This document shows positions 8,225-17,661 of a DNA stretch of 64,000 nt, piece by piece (the first letter of the stretch is position 1; every line of letters starts with the position of its first letter). The notes below the pieces were generated by a model. It did not search any database, had not been told where the DNA came from, and was given only the letters and a program-made list of their open reading frames with translations. Source of the DNA: an uncultured Erysipelotrichaceae bacterium (GTDB lineage Bacteria; Bacillota_I; Bacilli_A; Erysipelotrichales; Erysipelotrichaceae); contig CANOSP010000008.1 of the NCBI GenBank assembly GCA_947569705.1, positions 1 through 64,000 on the forward strand, in the 5' to 3' direction. The position numbers and the translations under genes are program-made.

Positions 8225-9667
8225 CTATGCCTCATTTCCGGCAAGCTCTTTGATAATTTCCGGTTGCTTAACAGAAAAGCGTTTTACGGCTTTTTCATGA
8301 TTATAAAATTCATCCAGTACTTCATCATCGACACGATCTAATTCCTCACGCGGCAATACGGATAACAAATCCCAACCTAAATCTAAGGTTGTTTGAATAC
8401 TGCGATCCTCTTGGAACCCTTGATTCAGGAAATGTTCCTCAAATAATGCGCCGAATGACATATACTGTTTATCGGTGTCACTCAATTCATCTTCACCGAT
8501 AACCGATGCCAGCGATCGGGCATCCTGCACTTTCGCATATGCCGCAAACAGCTGATTGCTTAGGGCAGAATGATCCTTGCGGGTATAGCCTTCACCGATA
8601 CCGTCCTTCATTAAACGTGATAAGGAAGGCAGAATACCGACCGGCGGGTAAACACCCATTTGATTTAAGCTGCGATCTAATACAATCTGTCCTTCGGTAA
8701 TATATCCGGTCAAATCGGGAATCGGATGGGTAATATCATCATTGGGCATCGTTAAAATCGGGATCTGAGTCACACTTCCCTTTGCCCCCTGAATGATGCC
8801 GGCACGCTCATACAGTGATGCCAAGTCAGAGTAAAGATAACCCGGATAACCTTTACGACCCGGTATTTCTCCCTTACTGCTGGAAAACTCACGCAGTGCT
8901 TCGCAATAAGAGGTGATGTCGGTTAAGATGACTAATATATGCATATCATGTTCATAGGCTAAATATTCTGCCGCAGTCAATGCACAGCGCGGGGTCAAGG
9001 TTCGCTCAATGATCGGATCATTGCTTAAATTAATAAACATAACGACCTTATCCATAACGCCCGCTTCTTCAAAAGAACGGCGGAAGTAATCGGCAACGTC
9101 ATTTTTTACACCCATAGCCGCAAAGACAATACCGAAATTCTTACCGTCTCCTTCGGAAATCTTCGCTTGCTTAACAAGCTGTACCGCCAGTTCATTATGC
9201 GGCATACCGGAGCCGGAAAAAATCGGCAGCTTTTGTCCGCGAATCAAGGTTGTTAGTGCATCAATACTGGAAACACCGGTATTGATATAGTTACGCGGAT
9301 AAACACGGGAAACAGGATTCAGCGGACTGCCGTTAATATCCATGCTTTTTTCTGCATAGAGATCACCTAATCCGTCAATCGGCTGTCCGGAGCCGTTGAA
9401 TACACGTCCCAACAGTTCTTTTGATAAAGGCAGCTCCATCGCCTTGCCGGTAAACAGCGTTTTTACATTCGTTAATGAAATTCCGTTAGTTCCTTCAAAC
9501 ACCTGAATAACAGCGCGCTTACCTTCCAGCTGCACAACGCGTCCCAATCGCTTTTCTCCGTTATCTAAACGAAGTTCGACCATTTCCTCATAGTGTACAT
9601 CATCAACTTGATCCAAGAAAATAAGCGGGCCGCTGATTTCACTTAAACCTAAATATTGGATCCCCAT
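8225..9667 (-). CDS. ntpB: V-type ATPase subunit B
   Basis: The 480-residue non-catalytic nucleotide-site subunit that alternates with A in the A3B3 head. The region [10 protein letters not shown] (about 149) replaces a Walker A motif, as is usual for B subunits. The Arg-finger region and the conserved [10 protein letters not shown] segment (about 345) are present. Length is slightly above the roughly 460 usual for bacterial V-type B. AGGAGG stands 7 bases upstream of the ATG, 15 bases after the ntpA stop. Confidence 0.96.
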   Translation of the reverse strand: MGIQYLGLSEISGPLIFLDQVDDVHYEEMVELRLDNGEKRLGRVVQLEGKRAVIQVFEGTNGISLTNVKTLFTGKAMELPLSKELLGRVFNGSGQPIDGLGDLYAEKSMDINGSPLNPVSRVYPRNYINTGVSSIDALTTLIRGQKLPIFSGSGMPHNELAVQLVKQAKISEGDGKNFGIVFAAMGVKNDVADYFRRSFEEAGVMDKVVMFINLSNDPIIERTLTPRCALTAAEYLAYEHDMHILVILTDITSYCEALREFSSSKGEIPGRKGYPGYLYSDLASLYERAGIIQGAKGSVTQIPILTMPNDDITHPIPDLTGYITEGQIVLDRSLNQMGVYPPVGILPSLSRLMKDGIGEGYTRKDHSALSNQLFAAYAKVQDARSLASVIGEDELSDTDKQYMSFGALFEEHFLNQGFQEDRSIQTTLDLGWDLLSVLPREELDRVDDEVLDEFYNHEKAVKRFSVKQPEIIKELAGNEA

Positions 9668-9682
9668 CCGTTTCCCTCCTTT

Positions 9683-11434
9683 CTATTCAATCTGTGCCAA
9701 TGCTTCATCGATCATCGGCATATAAGTTTCTAATAATTCCAATTGATTATTCGCTACATCATACTTCATTTTAATCACCTTATCAAAAATACCGGTTTTT
9801 AAAATCAAGCTCATCGGTTTTCCTTCCGACAGAACCTTTTTGCTTTGTTTATACAAATACAAAATCACGTCCATCATTTTCATCTGTTTCGCTAACGGAA
9901 CATAAGTATCTTCTGGATGGAATGCATTTTGTTGGAGATAGCCGACACGAATCACCTTACTGATTTCAATTACAAGCTTTTGATCATCGGGAAGCACATC
10001 GCTTCCGATCAATTTCACAATTTCCATCAGCTTTGTTTCTTCCGCTAACAGTGCAGTCAGCTGCTGGCGGCAATTCATAAAGCGGGCATCCACATTGCGC
10101 ATGTACCAGCGGCTCAAATCATTTACATATTCCGAATAGGATTCATTCCAGTTAATCGCAAAATAATGGCGTGCATATGCCAGCTGCTTATCCAATGCCC
10201 AAAAGCAGCGCACAAAACGCTTGGTGTTTTGCGTAACCGGTTCACTGAAATCCGCTCCCTGCGGAGATACGGCACCGATAATAGATACCGATCCCTCAGC
10301 ACCGTTCAAGGTTCTCATATAGCCTGCGCGTTCATAAAATTGTGAAATTCGTGAGGGCAGATAAGCAGGAAAGCCTTCTTCTGCCGGCATTTCCTCTAAA
10401 CGCCCGCTGATTTCACGAAGTGCTTCCGCCCAACGTGAAGTAGAATCCGCCATGATCGCTACATGATACCCCATATCACGATAATACTCCGCTAAGGTCA
10501 AACCGGTATAAATACTCGCTTCACGTGCCGCTACCGGCATATTGGAAGTATTCGCAATCAGCACCGTTCGATCCGTCAGCGGCTTTTGTGATTTCGGATC
10601 CACAAGTTCGGAGAATTCTTCTAAAACCTGCGTCATTTCATTACCGCGCTCGCCGCATCCGACATAAACGATAATATCCGCATCACACCATTTGGCAAGC
10701 TGATGCTGGGTCATTGTTTTACCGGTTCCGAAACCGCCCGGTATCGCTGCCGTTCCGCCTTTGGCGATCGGAAACAGTGTATCGAAAATTCGCTGACCGG
10801 TCACAAGCGGTATACTGATCGGCAAACGCTCCTTTACCGGTCGTGCTGTTTTAATCGGCCATTTCTGGCATAAGGTCAATGCCTGTACATCACCGTTGTC
10901 CAAGCGCAGCTTCACGACCTCATCATGAATGCGATAAGTTTTATTCTCGCCTACCCAAACAACCTCACCACTCATATGCGGCGGTACCATTAAACGATGC
11001 TCGATCAAATCGGTCTCAGGAACAGTCGCATAAATCTGTCCGCCGACCAGTTTGTCACCGATTTTCACCTTCATCGTAACTTGCCAAAGTGCTTCTTCAT
11101 CTAACGGCGCAACAGCGCTTCCGGTCTCGATAAACGCACCGCTTTCCTTTGCGATTGCTCGCAGCGGACGTTCAATACCGTCAAAAATATTGCGTAAGAT
11201 TCCCGGACCCAAGGTTACCTGGATCGGCTGATGGCTGGCATACACCGGTTCACCCGGCTGTAAACCGGTCGTTGATTCATAGACTTGAATCGTAGTTGCG
11301 TCCCTACTGATTGAAATTACTTCACCCATCAGCTTTTTATGCCCGACATAGACCATTTCCAACATCGAAAATTCCGATGCATTTTTTACGGTAACTACCG
11401 GTCCGTTAATCGAATATATTACATTTTCATTCAC
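9683..11434 (-). CDS. ntpA: V-type ATPase catalytic subunit A
   Basis: The catalytic ATP-hydrolysing subunit, 583 residues. The Walker A motif GGFGTGKT lies near residue 232. The conserved [18 protein letters not shown] block lies near 330, and the family-specific non-homologous insert lies between about 115 and 185. I choose the GTG at 11434 because GAGGTG lies 5 bases upstream; an ATG 24 bases earlier has no ribosome binding site. A 115-base untranslated gap precedes it, the only large gap in this operon. Confidence 0.94.
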   Translation of the reverse strand: MNENVIYSINGPVVTVKNASEFSMLEMVYVGHKKLMGEVISISRDATTIQVYESTTGLQPGEPVYASHQPIQVTLGPGILRNIFDGIERPLRAIAKESGAFIETGSAVAPLDEEALWQVTMKVKIGDKLVGGQIYATVPETDLIEHRLMVPPHMSGEVVWVGENKTYRIHDEVVKLRLDNGDVQALTLCQKWPIKTARPVKERLPISIPLVTGQRIFDTLFPIAKGGTAAIPGGFGTGKTMTQHQLAKWCDADIIVYVGCGERGNEMTQVLEEFSELVDPKSQKPLTDRTVLIANTSNMPVAAREASIYTGLTLAEYYRDMGYHVAIMADSTSRWAEALREISGRLEEMPAEEGFPAYLPSRISQFYERAGYMRTLNGAEGSVSIIGAVSPQGADFSEPVTQNTKRFVRCFWALDKQLAYARHYFAINWNESYSEYVNDLSRWYMRNVDARFMNCRQQLTALLAEETKLMEIVKLIGSDVLPDDQKLVIEISKVIRVGYLQQNAFHPEDTYVPLAKQMKMMDVILYLYKQSKKVLSEGKPMSLILKTGIFDKVIKMKYDVANNQLELLETYMPMIDEALAQIE

Positions 11435-11549
11435 ATTCTCACCTCGCTGGCATTTCAAGTTTCAAATAAAATACTTTGTTTACACGCTTCTTTTATGTGC
11501 GATCAAAAATAAGTTGCATAAAAGCTGTACACGCTTAAAACAGTTAAAA
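11435..11549 (-). other. 115-base gap inside the V-ATPase operon
   Basis: Between the stalk genes and ntpA. It contains the direct repeat TACACGCTT at 11481-11489 and 11528-11536 (plus strand). I see no strong hairpin with a T-run and no clear promoter, but the gap separates membrane/stalk genes from head genes and may allow differential expression or mRNA processing. Confidence 0.35.
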
Positions 11550-12137
11550 CTAATTAATCGTCAAAGCCGAATTTTTCAAGAATGCTTTTCGTGCCTCTGA
11601 TAAGGCCGAATCCAAGGTTTCATCAATCAGCTTATTCTGTTTGGTCAAAATCAAGCGAAAGCCGCCTAAATGAATATCATCGACAAGTTCACCCTGCGCA
11701 TTTTTTAAGATTGCCGCCAGTTCCTTTAACAACGCTTTATCCGTATTTCCCAGCTGCAGAATCATCGCTTCTTCCGTTTGTGCGTAAGCTGTTAATTTCT
11801 TACGAAGCAGTTCTTGATATTGCGGCTTTTGATGAAGCTGAAGCAGCTGTTGTTTTGCCTCATCGAACAGTGCTTCGACCATCTTTGCTCGCTCTGCCAT
11901 CAGACGTTTATGATTTTCATCGTTTAAATGACTCATCGCAACAGCGTGACTTGCCTCTAAATCTTCGGTTTCCTGTTCCAGCCAAAGCTGTGCCGCTGCC
12001 TGTGCATTTTCATATATTTCCTGTTGTGCACGATCCTGAATTTCCTGCATTTCACGTTGCGTTGCGGCTATTTCTGCTTCTGAAATCGCTGTGATTTCCG
12101 TTTGAAAACATTTCAAAAGTTCTTCTTTTGTCAACAT
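11550..12137 (-). CDS. ntpE: V-type ATPase subunit E (peripheral stalk)
   Basis: A 195-residue peripheral-stalk subunit. Residues about 1-100 are a highly charged, Ala/Glu/Gln-rich coiled coil, and the C-terminal part (about 105-190) is the globular head that binds the A3B3 top. The ATG at 12137 is preferred because GAGGTG lies 8 bases upstream; a GTG five codons earlier overlaps that ribosome binding site. The gene begins 11 bases after the subunit F stop codon. Confidence 0.9.
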   Translation of the reverse strand: MLTKEELLKCFQTEITAISEAEIAATQREMQEIQDRAQQEIYENAQAAAQLWLEQETEDLEASHAVAMSHLNDENHKRLMAERAKMVEALFDEAKQQLLQLHQKPQYQELLRKKLTAYAQTEEAMILQLGNTDKALLKELAAILKNAQGELVDDIHLGGFRLILTKQNKLIDETLDSALSEARKAFLKNSALTIN

Positions 12138-12148
12138 GCTTACACACC

Positions 12149-12457
12149 TCACAATTTCACTCCGATTGCTTCGCTGACATAGCGATCAATCGTCTCTCCG
12201 ACCTTAGCCGATCCGTGACGGTCGGGAATTTCCACAATTAACGGTTTCGGCTGTTTCAGCTTTAATTCCGATATGATTTCGGGACAAGTTTGGATCAGCT
12301 TTGTCGTCATCAAAATAACGGCAATATCCTCGCGGCTCATCGCCTGCTTCAACTCGCGCAATACCTCATCACGTTCATGGATCACAATACCGTCGATTCC
12401 GGCTAAGCGCATTCCCATTTGGGTATCGATATTGTCACTGAGCAGAAAAAATTTCAT
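12149..12457 (-). CDS. ntpG: V-type ATPase subunit F (central stalk)
   Basis: A 102-residue small Rossmann-like protein that binds subunit D in the central stalk. It begins MKFFLLSD, and PLIVEIPD near the C-terminus matches the conserved IPD-type strand of the family. It is named NtpG in Enterococcus nomenclature. It starts 8 bases after the ntpK stop codon. Confidence 0.9.
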   Translation of the reverse strand: MKFFLLSDNIDTQMGMRLAGIDGIVIHERDEVLRELKQAMSREDIAVILMTTKLIQTCPEIISELKLKQPKPLIVEIPDRHGSAKVGETIDRYVSEAIGVKL

Positions 12458-12465
12458 AGCCTTTC

Positions 12466-12915
12466 CTATAGCTTGATCATAATGATCAAGATTGAGATAA
12501 TCAAACCGTAGATCGCAACACCTTCACCCAACGCAACGAAAATCAGTGATTTACCGAAGTTCTTATCGTTTTCAGAGAATGCGCCGATCGCTGCCGGAGC
12601 TGCAGCCGCAACCGCGATACCGGCTCCCAGTGCTGACATTCCGGTTGCCAGTGCAGCGGCGATAAAGCCGAGACCCTGTGCGATTGAACCGCTCATCTGA
12701 TCAACTACTGCTTCACCCTCAGCCGCTAGTGCGGTGGCACCGTTGATATTATAAATCAAAGCACCTGCCAAAATGACAAAGAACAATGCGATATGCGTAA
12801 TGACGCGAAGCTTCGCACTCTTTGCGCTTGTTTTTCCGCGAAACACGCTCACTAGCGGTAAACTGATTAAAACGATTAATACCAACGGCAATAATAATTC
12901 AAATGTATTTAACAT
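12466..12915 (-). CDS. ntpK: V-type ATPase membrane rotor subunit K (c-ring)
   Basis: A 149-residue, four-helix proteolipid forming the ion-translocating ring. Helices lie at about 7-25, 40-60, 78-108 and 122-147. Only the second hairpin carries c-subunit signatures: a small-residue run (ALGAGIAVAAAAPAAIG) and an ion-binding Glu in LGEGVAIYG (about 130). The first hairpin lacks the glycine motif and the acidic residue and ends in a polar linker, so one ion site per four helices is expected. Ion specificity (H+ or Na+) cannot be settled by eye. AGGAGG lies 7-8 bases upstream of the ATG and overlaps the ntpI stop region. Confidence 0.92.
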   Translation of the reverse strand: MLNTFELLLPLVLIVLISLPLVSVFRGKTSAKSAKLRVITHIALFFVILAGALIYNINGATALAAEGEAVVDQMSGSIAQGLGFIAAALATGMSALGAGIAVAAAAPAAIGAFSENDKNFGKSLIFVALGEGVAIYGLIISILIIMIKL

Positions 12916-12927
12916 GATTCTTTCCTC

Positions 12928-14856
12928 CTACTCCATGTTTTTTAATGACTGAAATGCTGTTCCGTCACCGGTAAAGTAACGAGAGAACATCTCATAAAAT
13001 TCTAGTCGCAATACTTGAATACCGACGATCATTCCCTCTAAGCACATGACAAACAAGTTTCCGAAAATCGCAACCGCGATACTTCCGGCGCCGCTTACCA
13101 TTTCCATCAGCAGCGTTACTACAAGCATCATGCCGGCATGGGACAGGACGAAGCCGCCCACACGCAGATAAGAGATCGTATTGGTAATAAATGACAGACA
13201 CACTTCAAATAATTCAAAGAAGCTCTGTGTAAAGAAGCCGCCGAAACCATCAGGGAACATCGCTTTCCCTTTCAGCTTGTGTTCGATCGGTTCCTTTAAA
13301 AAGATCAACAGCAGCGGCAGGACAATCAAAGCGAGTATATAAAGCTTTGAGAACACCGCAATACCGAAGCCGAATTGTGCCGCAGCACCGCCCAAAAATG
13401 CCGTATAGAAGACAATTCCGGCAATGCCGTTTTGCGACAGCAGCAGCTCACTCCAGTTTTTATGCTTTATCTGTATATACATATTGATCGACATGCTGCA
13501 AAGAATCAGCACCGCTCCGATTGCGATAGCACAGATCAACAGCGGCATAATGAAGCTGCTTCCCATGACCTCAATCGGTTTTTCCTCTAAATGAAACAGC
13601 GATTGATACAGCGGATCCAGCATATGCTCATCACCGAACACCGAACCGTAAACAAATCCGAACAAGGTGGATGAAATACCGATTCTTACACCGATTTCAC
13701 CAAGCTTCATGCCCTTGAGCTTCGCTGCCAAATAACCGACAAGAATTAACACAAGTCCCTGTCCCACATCACCGAACATAATCCCGAATAACAGCGTATA
13801 AGTAAATGCCACAAACGGTGTCGGGTCAATATCCTCATAATTCGGCAAGCCGTACATCTCCACAAACATGGAAAACGGACGGGCAAACCAGTTGTTTTTC
13901 AGTTTTGTCGGCGGATTGAAGCGCTTATCGCTGTGCGCCGGACGTGCGGCGATTTCCACATCCGAAAGATCGGCAAACACTGCCTGTATTTTCGCAATAT
14001 CTTCGCTTGCCGCAAAGCCGGTAATTGTAAAACGTTCACCGAGTCCTACCACATATTTTCTGGCTTCAAAGGTGTTTTCCAAAAACAACAGCTTTCCTTT
14101 GATCTGTTGCAGGCGCTCTTTACAGCCGGTGATGAAAGCTTCCTTTTCCGCTTCCACCTCCGCAAGCTGACGATAGTCATTTTCAATTTCCGCTTTCAGA
14201 TTTTCCTTAGCTTTTTCGGGTGTATCGTGAACAAAATCGGGAATGCGAATTCGTTCAAAATACAACGAAGATAAAATGTTATCCACTTCTCGCTCATACT
14301 TCGGTGTCGACAGTACCATACACCAGCTGTAAGAACTGTCTTCTTTTAAAGAACGGTAAACAAACGGTCGATCACTGTAATACTGCAGTTTATCCACACT
14401 GTCAAGCGGTAAGCGGCCGAAACGCACATTTACATAGCGACAGGAGAATATATCATCTAAGGAAATATCAATTCCTTCAATGTTTTCTACCTGAGTGAGT
14501 GCATCTTGATTCGCTTGAATCACACCGTCTAATTCACTCTTTACACTGAGAATCTGTTCCCATTTGCTTTGAAGCTCATTCATATAAGCTTTCATTTCAT
14601 CGAGATCATCAGTCTGATCTTTGACAAATTCATTTTTTAGCGACAGTCCTAAATTCACTTCCAAATCCTTTAATTGCGTCAACAGCTCTGTATACGGATC
14701 TTCTTCCTGCAGGGTGGTAACCCCATGCACACTTTCGGCAATTTTCGCTGCCGGCTCGGGATGAAAGCAGTCAAGTTCAACAAAGCGCAGCAGCACTTCA
14801 TTCAATCGTGTTTGATCCGAAGTGATATTTACTAAATTCATTTTTGCGATTGCCAC
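12928..14856 (-). CDS. ntpI: V-type ATPase subunit I (a-type stator)
   Basis: The 642-residue stator subunit. The cytoplasmic N-terminal half (about 1-330) holds two coiled-coil arms that grip the peripheral stalks. The C-terminal half (about 340-630) has about seven membrane helices that form the ion half-channels; the region ISYLRVGGFVLSHA near 565 contains the essential Arg. The start is a GTG at 14856 with AGGAGG about 8 bases upstream, 13 bases after the ntpC stop. An overlapping ATG in another frame is not used. Confidence 0.94.
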   Translation of the reverse strand: MAIAKMNLVNITSDQTRLNEVLLRFVELDCFHPEPAAKIAESVHGVTTLQEEDPYTELLTQLKDLEVNLGLSLKNEFVKDQTDDLDEMKAYMNELQSKWEQILSVKSELDGVIQANQDALTQVENIEGIDISLDDIFSCRYVNVRFGRLPLDSVDKLQYYSDRPFVYRSLKEDSSYSWCMVLSTPKYEREVDNILSSLYFERIRIPDFVHDTPEKAKENLKAEIENDYRQLAEVEAEKEAFITGCKERLQQIKGKLLFLENTFEARKYVVGLGERFTITGFAASEDIAKIQAVFADLSDVEIAARPAHSDKRFNPPTKLKNNWFARPFSMFVEMYGLPNYEDIDPTPFVAFTYTLLFGIMFGDVGQGLVLILVGYLAAKLKGMKLGEIGVRIGISSTLFGFVYGSVFGDEHMLDPLYQSLFHLEEKPIEVMGSSFIMPLLICAIAIGAVLILCSMSINMYIQIKHKNWSELLLSQNGIAGIVFYTAFLGGAAAQFGFGIAVFSKLYILALIVLPLLLIFLKEPIEHKLKGKAMFPDGFGGFFTQSFFELFEVCLSFITNTISYLRVGGFVLSHAGMMLVVTLLMEMVSGAGSIAVAIFGNLFVMCLEGMIVGIQVLRLEFYEMFSRYFTGDGTAFQSLKNME

Positions 14857-14869
14857 TCATATCCCTCCT

Positions 14870-15910
14870 TTACTCGCGATCATAGATCAGCATCGTCATA
14901 ATTTCCTCACTCGCCACTTGATAGCGAACACCTTCAATAATATTAATCAGGTTTTCAATTTCCCGCTCTGCACTCAGCTGATATGCCGTATATACAATCG
15001 CCGGTGCATTGTCATAATGAAGATGACGCTTTGCCAAATGATATTTAATCTGATCTGCATAATATTCAATATATACAAAATCTTTATCATCGGTATGCAA
15101 ATGATAAGGACTTTGTGCCAACAGCTTTAACAAAGCTTCCCCATCGGCGCATTTTAACATTTCATTCAGCTTCGCCTTCGGTATACTTCCTTCACATTCC
15201 GTAAGCGATGCCTTGATAATATCTTCACTCACATGAAAAAATTTCTTAAAACGATAAATCTTTGTAATATTATCCAATTCAATTCGCGTTGACCACATTT
15301 GTTTCAGAATCTTTTGTGTCTTACCGCGAAAGCTTTGTTCAATAGCATTAAATACAACCTGTATATAATAGTTTTGTAAAACCGATTCACAACCGGTATA
15401 GTCAAATTCATCCGATTTATTCATATACGGCTTTAACAATTCCGCATACGGACTTCCTTTTAAACCGTCCATCAGCTCTTCAAAGCTTTGAACGGTAGCC
15501 AGCTGTGCGACATTCAGCTTTGTATAACGTGTCAATACAGTAGGAAAATCACTTAATGAATGAGTAAAATCCTTTGATAGTATCAAGCGTATTCTCGCTA
15601 ATATTTGCTCAATTTCAAATTCCTTCAATACGGCAAGATAATATGCCTTTTGCTTTCCGTCCACAAAGCGAACAAGCTTATCCAAACGACGATACAGATC
15701 CATTCGCAATAAATGCTCAAGCTGCCCGCGATGAATTGTCATCTCATGAATATCTTTTAAGGAATCTTTGAAGCCGGTCTCATTTTTCAATACTTGAGCA
15801 ATTTCACTGACGCTTCGTTTCCGTATCAATTCTTCATATTGTGCAGGTTTGATTCTCCTGCCGTACATCGCCTTTGCTTTCGCACTGATAGCCCCGGATG
15901 ATGAAAGCAT
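14870..15910 (-). CDS. ntpC: V-type ATPase subunit C (d-type, central stalk cap)
   Basis: A 346-residue, all-helical funnel-shaped subunit that couples the c-ring to subunits D and F. The N-terminal segment AKAKAMYGRRI and the three-fold helical repeat character fit the AtpC/d family. I set the start at the ATG at 15910, since the AAGGGAGG lies 6-8 bases upstream of it; the GTG seven codons earlier would place that site inside the gene. Confidence 0.9.
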   Translation of the reverse strand: MLSSSGAISAKAKAMYGRRIKPAQYEELIRKRSVSEIAQVLKNETGFKDSLKDIHEMTIHRGQLEHLLRMDLYRRLDKLVRFVDGKQKAYYLAVLKEFEIEQILARIRLILSKDFTHSLSDFPTVLTRYTKLNVAQLATVQSFEELMDGLKGSPYAELLKPYMNKSDEFDYTGCESVLQNYYIQVVFNAIEQSFRGKTQKILKQMWSTRIELDNITKIYRFKKFFHVSEDIIKASLTECEGSIPKAKLNEMLKCADGEALLKLLAQSPYHLHTDDKDFVYIEYYADQIKYHLAKRHLHYDNAPAIVYTAYQLSAEREIENLINIIEGVRYQVASEEIMTMLIYDRE

Positions 15911-15942
15911 AGATCCGCCTCCCTTCTTCACGATAAAAAACG

Positions 15943-16254
15943 CTATTCATGAATACAGCGTTCTATGATTTCTTTCAGCCAGACATCCTTTGAATTTTGA
16001 AATTTCTTTTGAAGCTCTGTCAATGTCTGTGTATAATTCGCATTGCTTGCTTGCTGAGCAGCTTTGATTTCCGCTTCATATTGCTGCTTTAGATCCGCAA
16101 GACGCTGTTTCGCATCCTGCATTGCCTTTGCTTCAATTTCAGCCTTAGACTGCTCCGCCTGTTTTTTTACATCACTGCGCGCCTGCTTAGCCTGTTCTAC
16201 TTTACTGCGCGCCGCCATGTCCATTGCGATAATTTTCTTCACCAACGGTTCCAT
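15943..16254 (-). CDS. ntpF: V-type ATPase small stalk subunit (G/H type)
   Basis: A 103-residue, almost entirely helical protein dominated by Ala, Lys, Gln and Glu in heptad-like spacing (about 15-80). This is characteristic of the peripheral-stalk partner of subunit E (NtpF/AtpH/G type). It is the first gene of the operon, about 160 bases below the promoter, with AAGGAGCG about 6 bases upstream of the ATG. Assignment rests on position and coiled-coil composition because such subunits diverge quickly. Confidence 0.8.
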   Translation of the reverse strand: MEPLVKKIIAMDMAARSKVEQAKQARSDVKKQAEQSKAEIEAKAMQDAKQRLADLKQQYEAEIKAAQQASNANYTQTLTELQKKFQNSKDVWLKEIIERCIHE

Positions 16255-16416
16255 GCTTCTCGCTCCTTATCCTTCTGATACAATCAAGTTCTGCCGTTTT
16301 ATACCCTATGCGGCAATATCTTTTTTACAAAAAAACGTTATTTTTCTTGTTCAAAAAATAAGAATTTTTCAATGCTTCAATCGTTTAAGATCGAATATCA
16401 TTTTTTTACCTCATTC

Positions 16417-16444
16417 ATTATACACCTTTCTCATATTTAAGCAA
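16417..16444 (-). promoter_or_regulatory. Sigma-A promoter of the V-ATPase operon
   Basis: On the minus strand TTGCTT and a perfect TATAAT are separated by 16 bases. The resulting untranslated leader is about 150 bases and contains a weak TGCCG/CGGCA pairing but no recognised riboswitch. Confidence 0.65.
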
Positions 16445-16480
16445 ATATTTTTGTTATTTCTTGCACAATTCAGAACTTAT

Positions 16481-16498
16481 AAATAATGATCATTATTT
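16481..16498. repeat. 18-bp perfect palindrome at a gene end
   Basis: AAATAATGATCATTATTT is self-complementary and overlaps the stop codon of the pseudouridine synthase gene. It may act as a weak AT-rich terminator, or be a binding site upstream of the V-ATPase promoter. Confidence 0.4.
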
Positions 16499-17446
16499 AC
16501 GCTGTTCCTTCACAAAGCGTTGCAGGCGACTGTTTGATAAAACAATTTCTTGATTTTTCAAATAATTCAAACATCCGGCATCTGTTTCAAATGCAAAACG
16601 CAGCTTATATGCACAAAGCGCCTGATGAGGAAATATTACAGAAGGTGCGGCTCCGTATTTGCGATCGCCCAGTATGGGATGCTGCAGTTTCGCTAAAGAT
16701 GCACGAATCTGATGGCTTTTGCCGGTAAACAACTGTACCTCTAACAAAGCATCAGCTCCGATTGTTTCCAAAGTGCGATAACGAGTATGCACCTGCTTGG
16801 CATTTTCCGACGGCTGCTCAAATAATTCCGCTCTGTTTTGATCTTCTGCTTTTTTATAATAGAAATACAAATCCGCTTCCCTATGTGTCGGAATCCCCTC
16901 TACCATTGCCAAATAATACTTCGCAATTTCATGCGTGCGCAGCTTTTCATTTAAGATACGCAGTGATTCCGCCGTTTTACCGGCAATCAAAAGTCCTTCG
17001 GTATTACGATCCAGACGATGTGCAAAAGCCGGCACAAAGCTTTGATCCGCTTTCGGATCATAAAGCTTTTTATTATAAAGATAATGTAATAAGCGATCAT
17101 TCAAATTATCCTGTATCTCATTACGATCCTTTTGTACCAACAGATTCATCGGCTTATACACAGCTAATATAAATTCATCTTCATAGACAATCTGTAAAGA
17201 TGAACTCACGGAAAGAAACTCATAGGATTTACGGGCATCAATGAAAAATTCCTCTTTCATATAACACTGAACTGTGTCATCGCACTGTAAGCGCTGTGAA
17301 TTGGTACAGCGTTTTTTATTCACCTTGATTTTTTTATTTCTGATATATTTATACAATAAACTGTTCGGCAATGAGGGACACATTTTAAGCATAAAGCGAT
17401 CTACTCGTTGATTCGCATCATTCTCATTGATTTTAAATTCACGCAT
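16493..17446 (-). CDS. RluA-family pseudouridine synthase
   Basis: A 317-residue enzyme that isomerises uridine to pseudouridine in rRNA (RluC/RluD class) or tRNA. An N-terminal S4 RNA-binding domain (about 13-60) precedes the catalytic domain. The signature HRLDRNTEG (about 145) carries the catalytic Asp, and the later QIRASLAKLQHPILGD block (about 247) is the second RluA signature. AAAGGA lies about 8 bases upstream of the ATG. It is transcribed divergently from the helicase gene. The exact RNA target cannot be told from sequence alone. Confidence 0.9.
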   Translation of the reverse strand: MREFKINENDANQRVDRFMLKMCPSLPNSLLYKYIRNKKIKVNKKRCTNSQRLQCDDTVQCYMKEEFFIDARKSYEFLSVSSSLQIVYEDEFILAVYKPMNLLVQKDRNEIQDNLNDRLLHYLYNKKLYDPKADQSFVPAFAHRLDRNTEGLLIAGKTAESLRILNEKLRTHEIAKYYLAMVEGIPTHREADLYFYYKKAEDQNRAELFEQPSENAKQVHTRYRTLETIGADALLEVQLFTGKSHQIRASLAKLQHPILGDRKYGAAPSVIFPHQALCAYKLRFAFETDAGCLNYLKNQEIVLSNSRLQRFVKEQRK

Positions 17447-17661
17447 TGTACAGATCCTTTCTGTTTAACTTCCTTTTAAGCATTTTTAAGATGCTTTCAT
17501 TATATCATATTCTCATCATCAAGCCTATTTTAATTGTTCCGGAATCATAAAGATAATCCCGTAAGACTTCCTTATTTTTATGATTCATTATATTTTTATA
17601 AAAAACAGGTTCATTCATCGACTGCTTATGGTAAACTATAGTTGCGAAATGAGGTGAAAAC

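Noticed and set aside
13375-14498. Plus-strand frames opposite ntpI
   Set aside because: Overlap a well-supported gene antisense, with no family similarity or start signals.
15911-15931. GTG start seven codons upstream for ntpC
   Set aside because: It would place the strong GGGAGG ribosome binding site inside the coding region.
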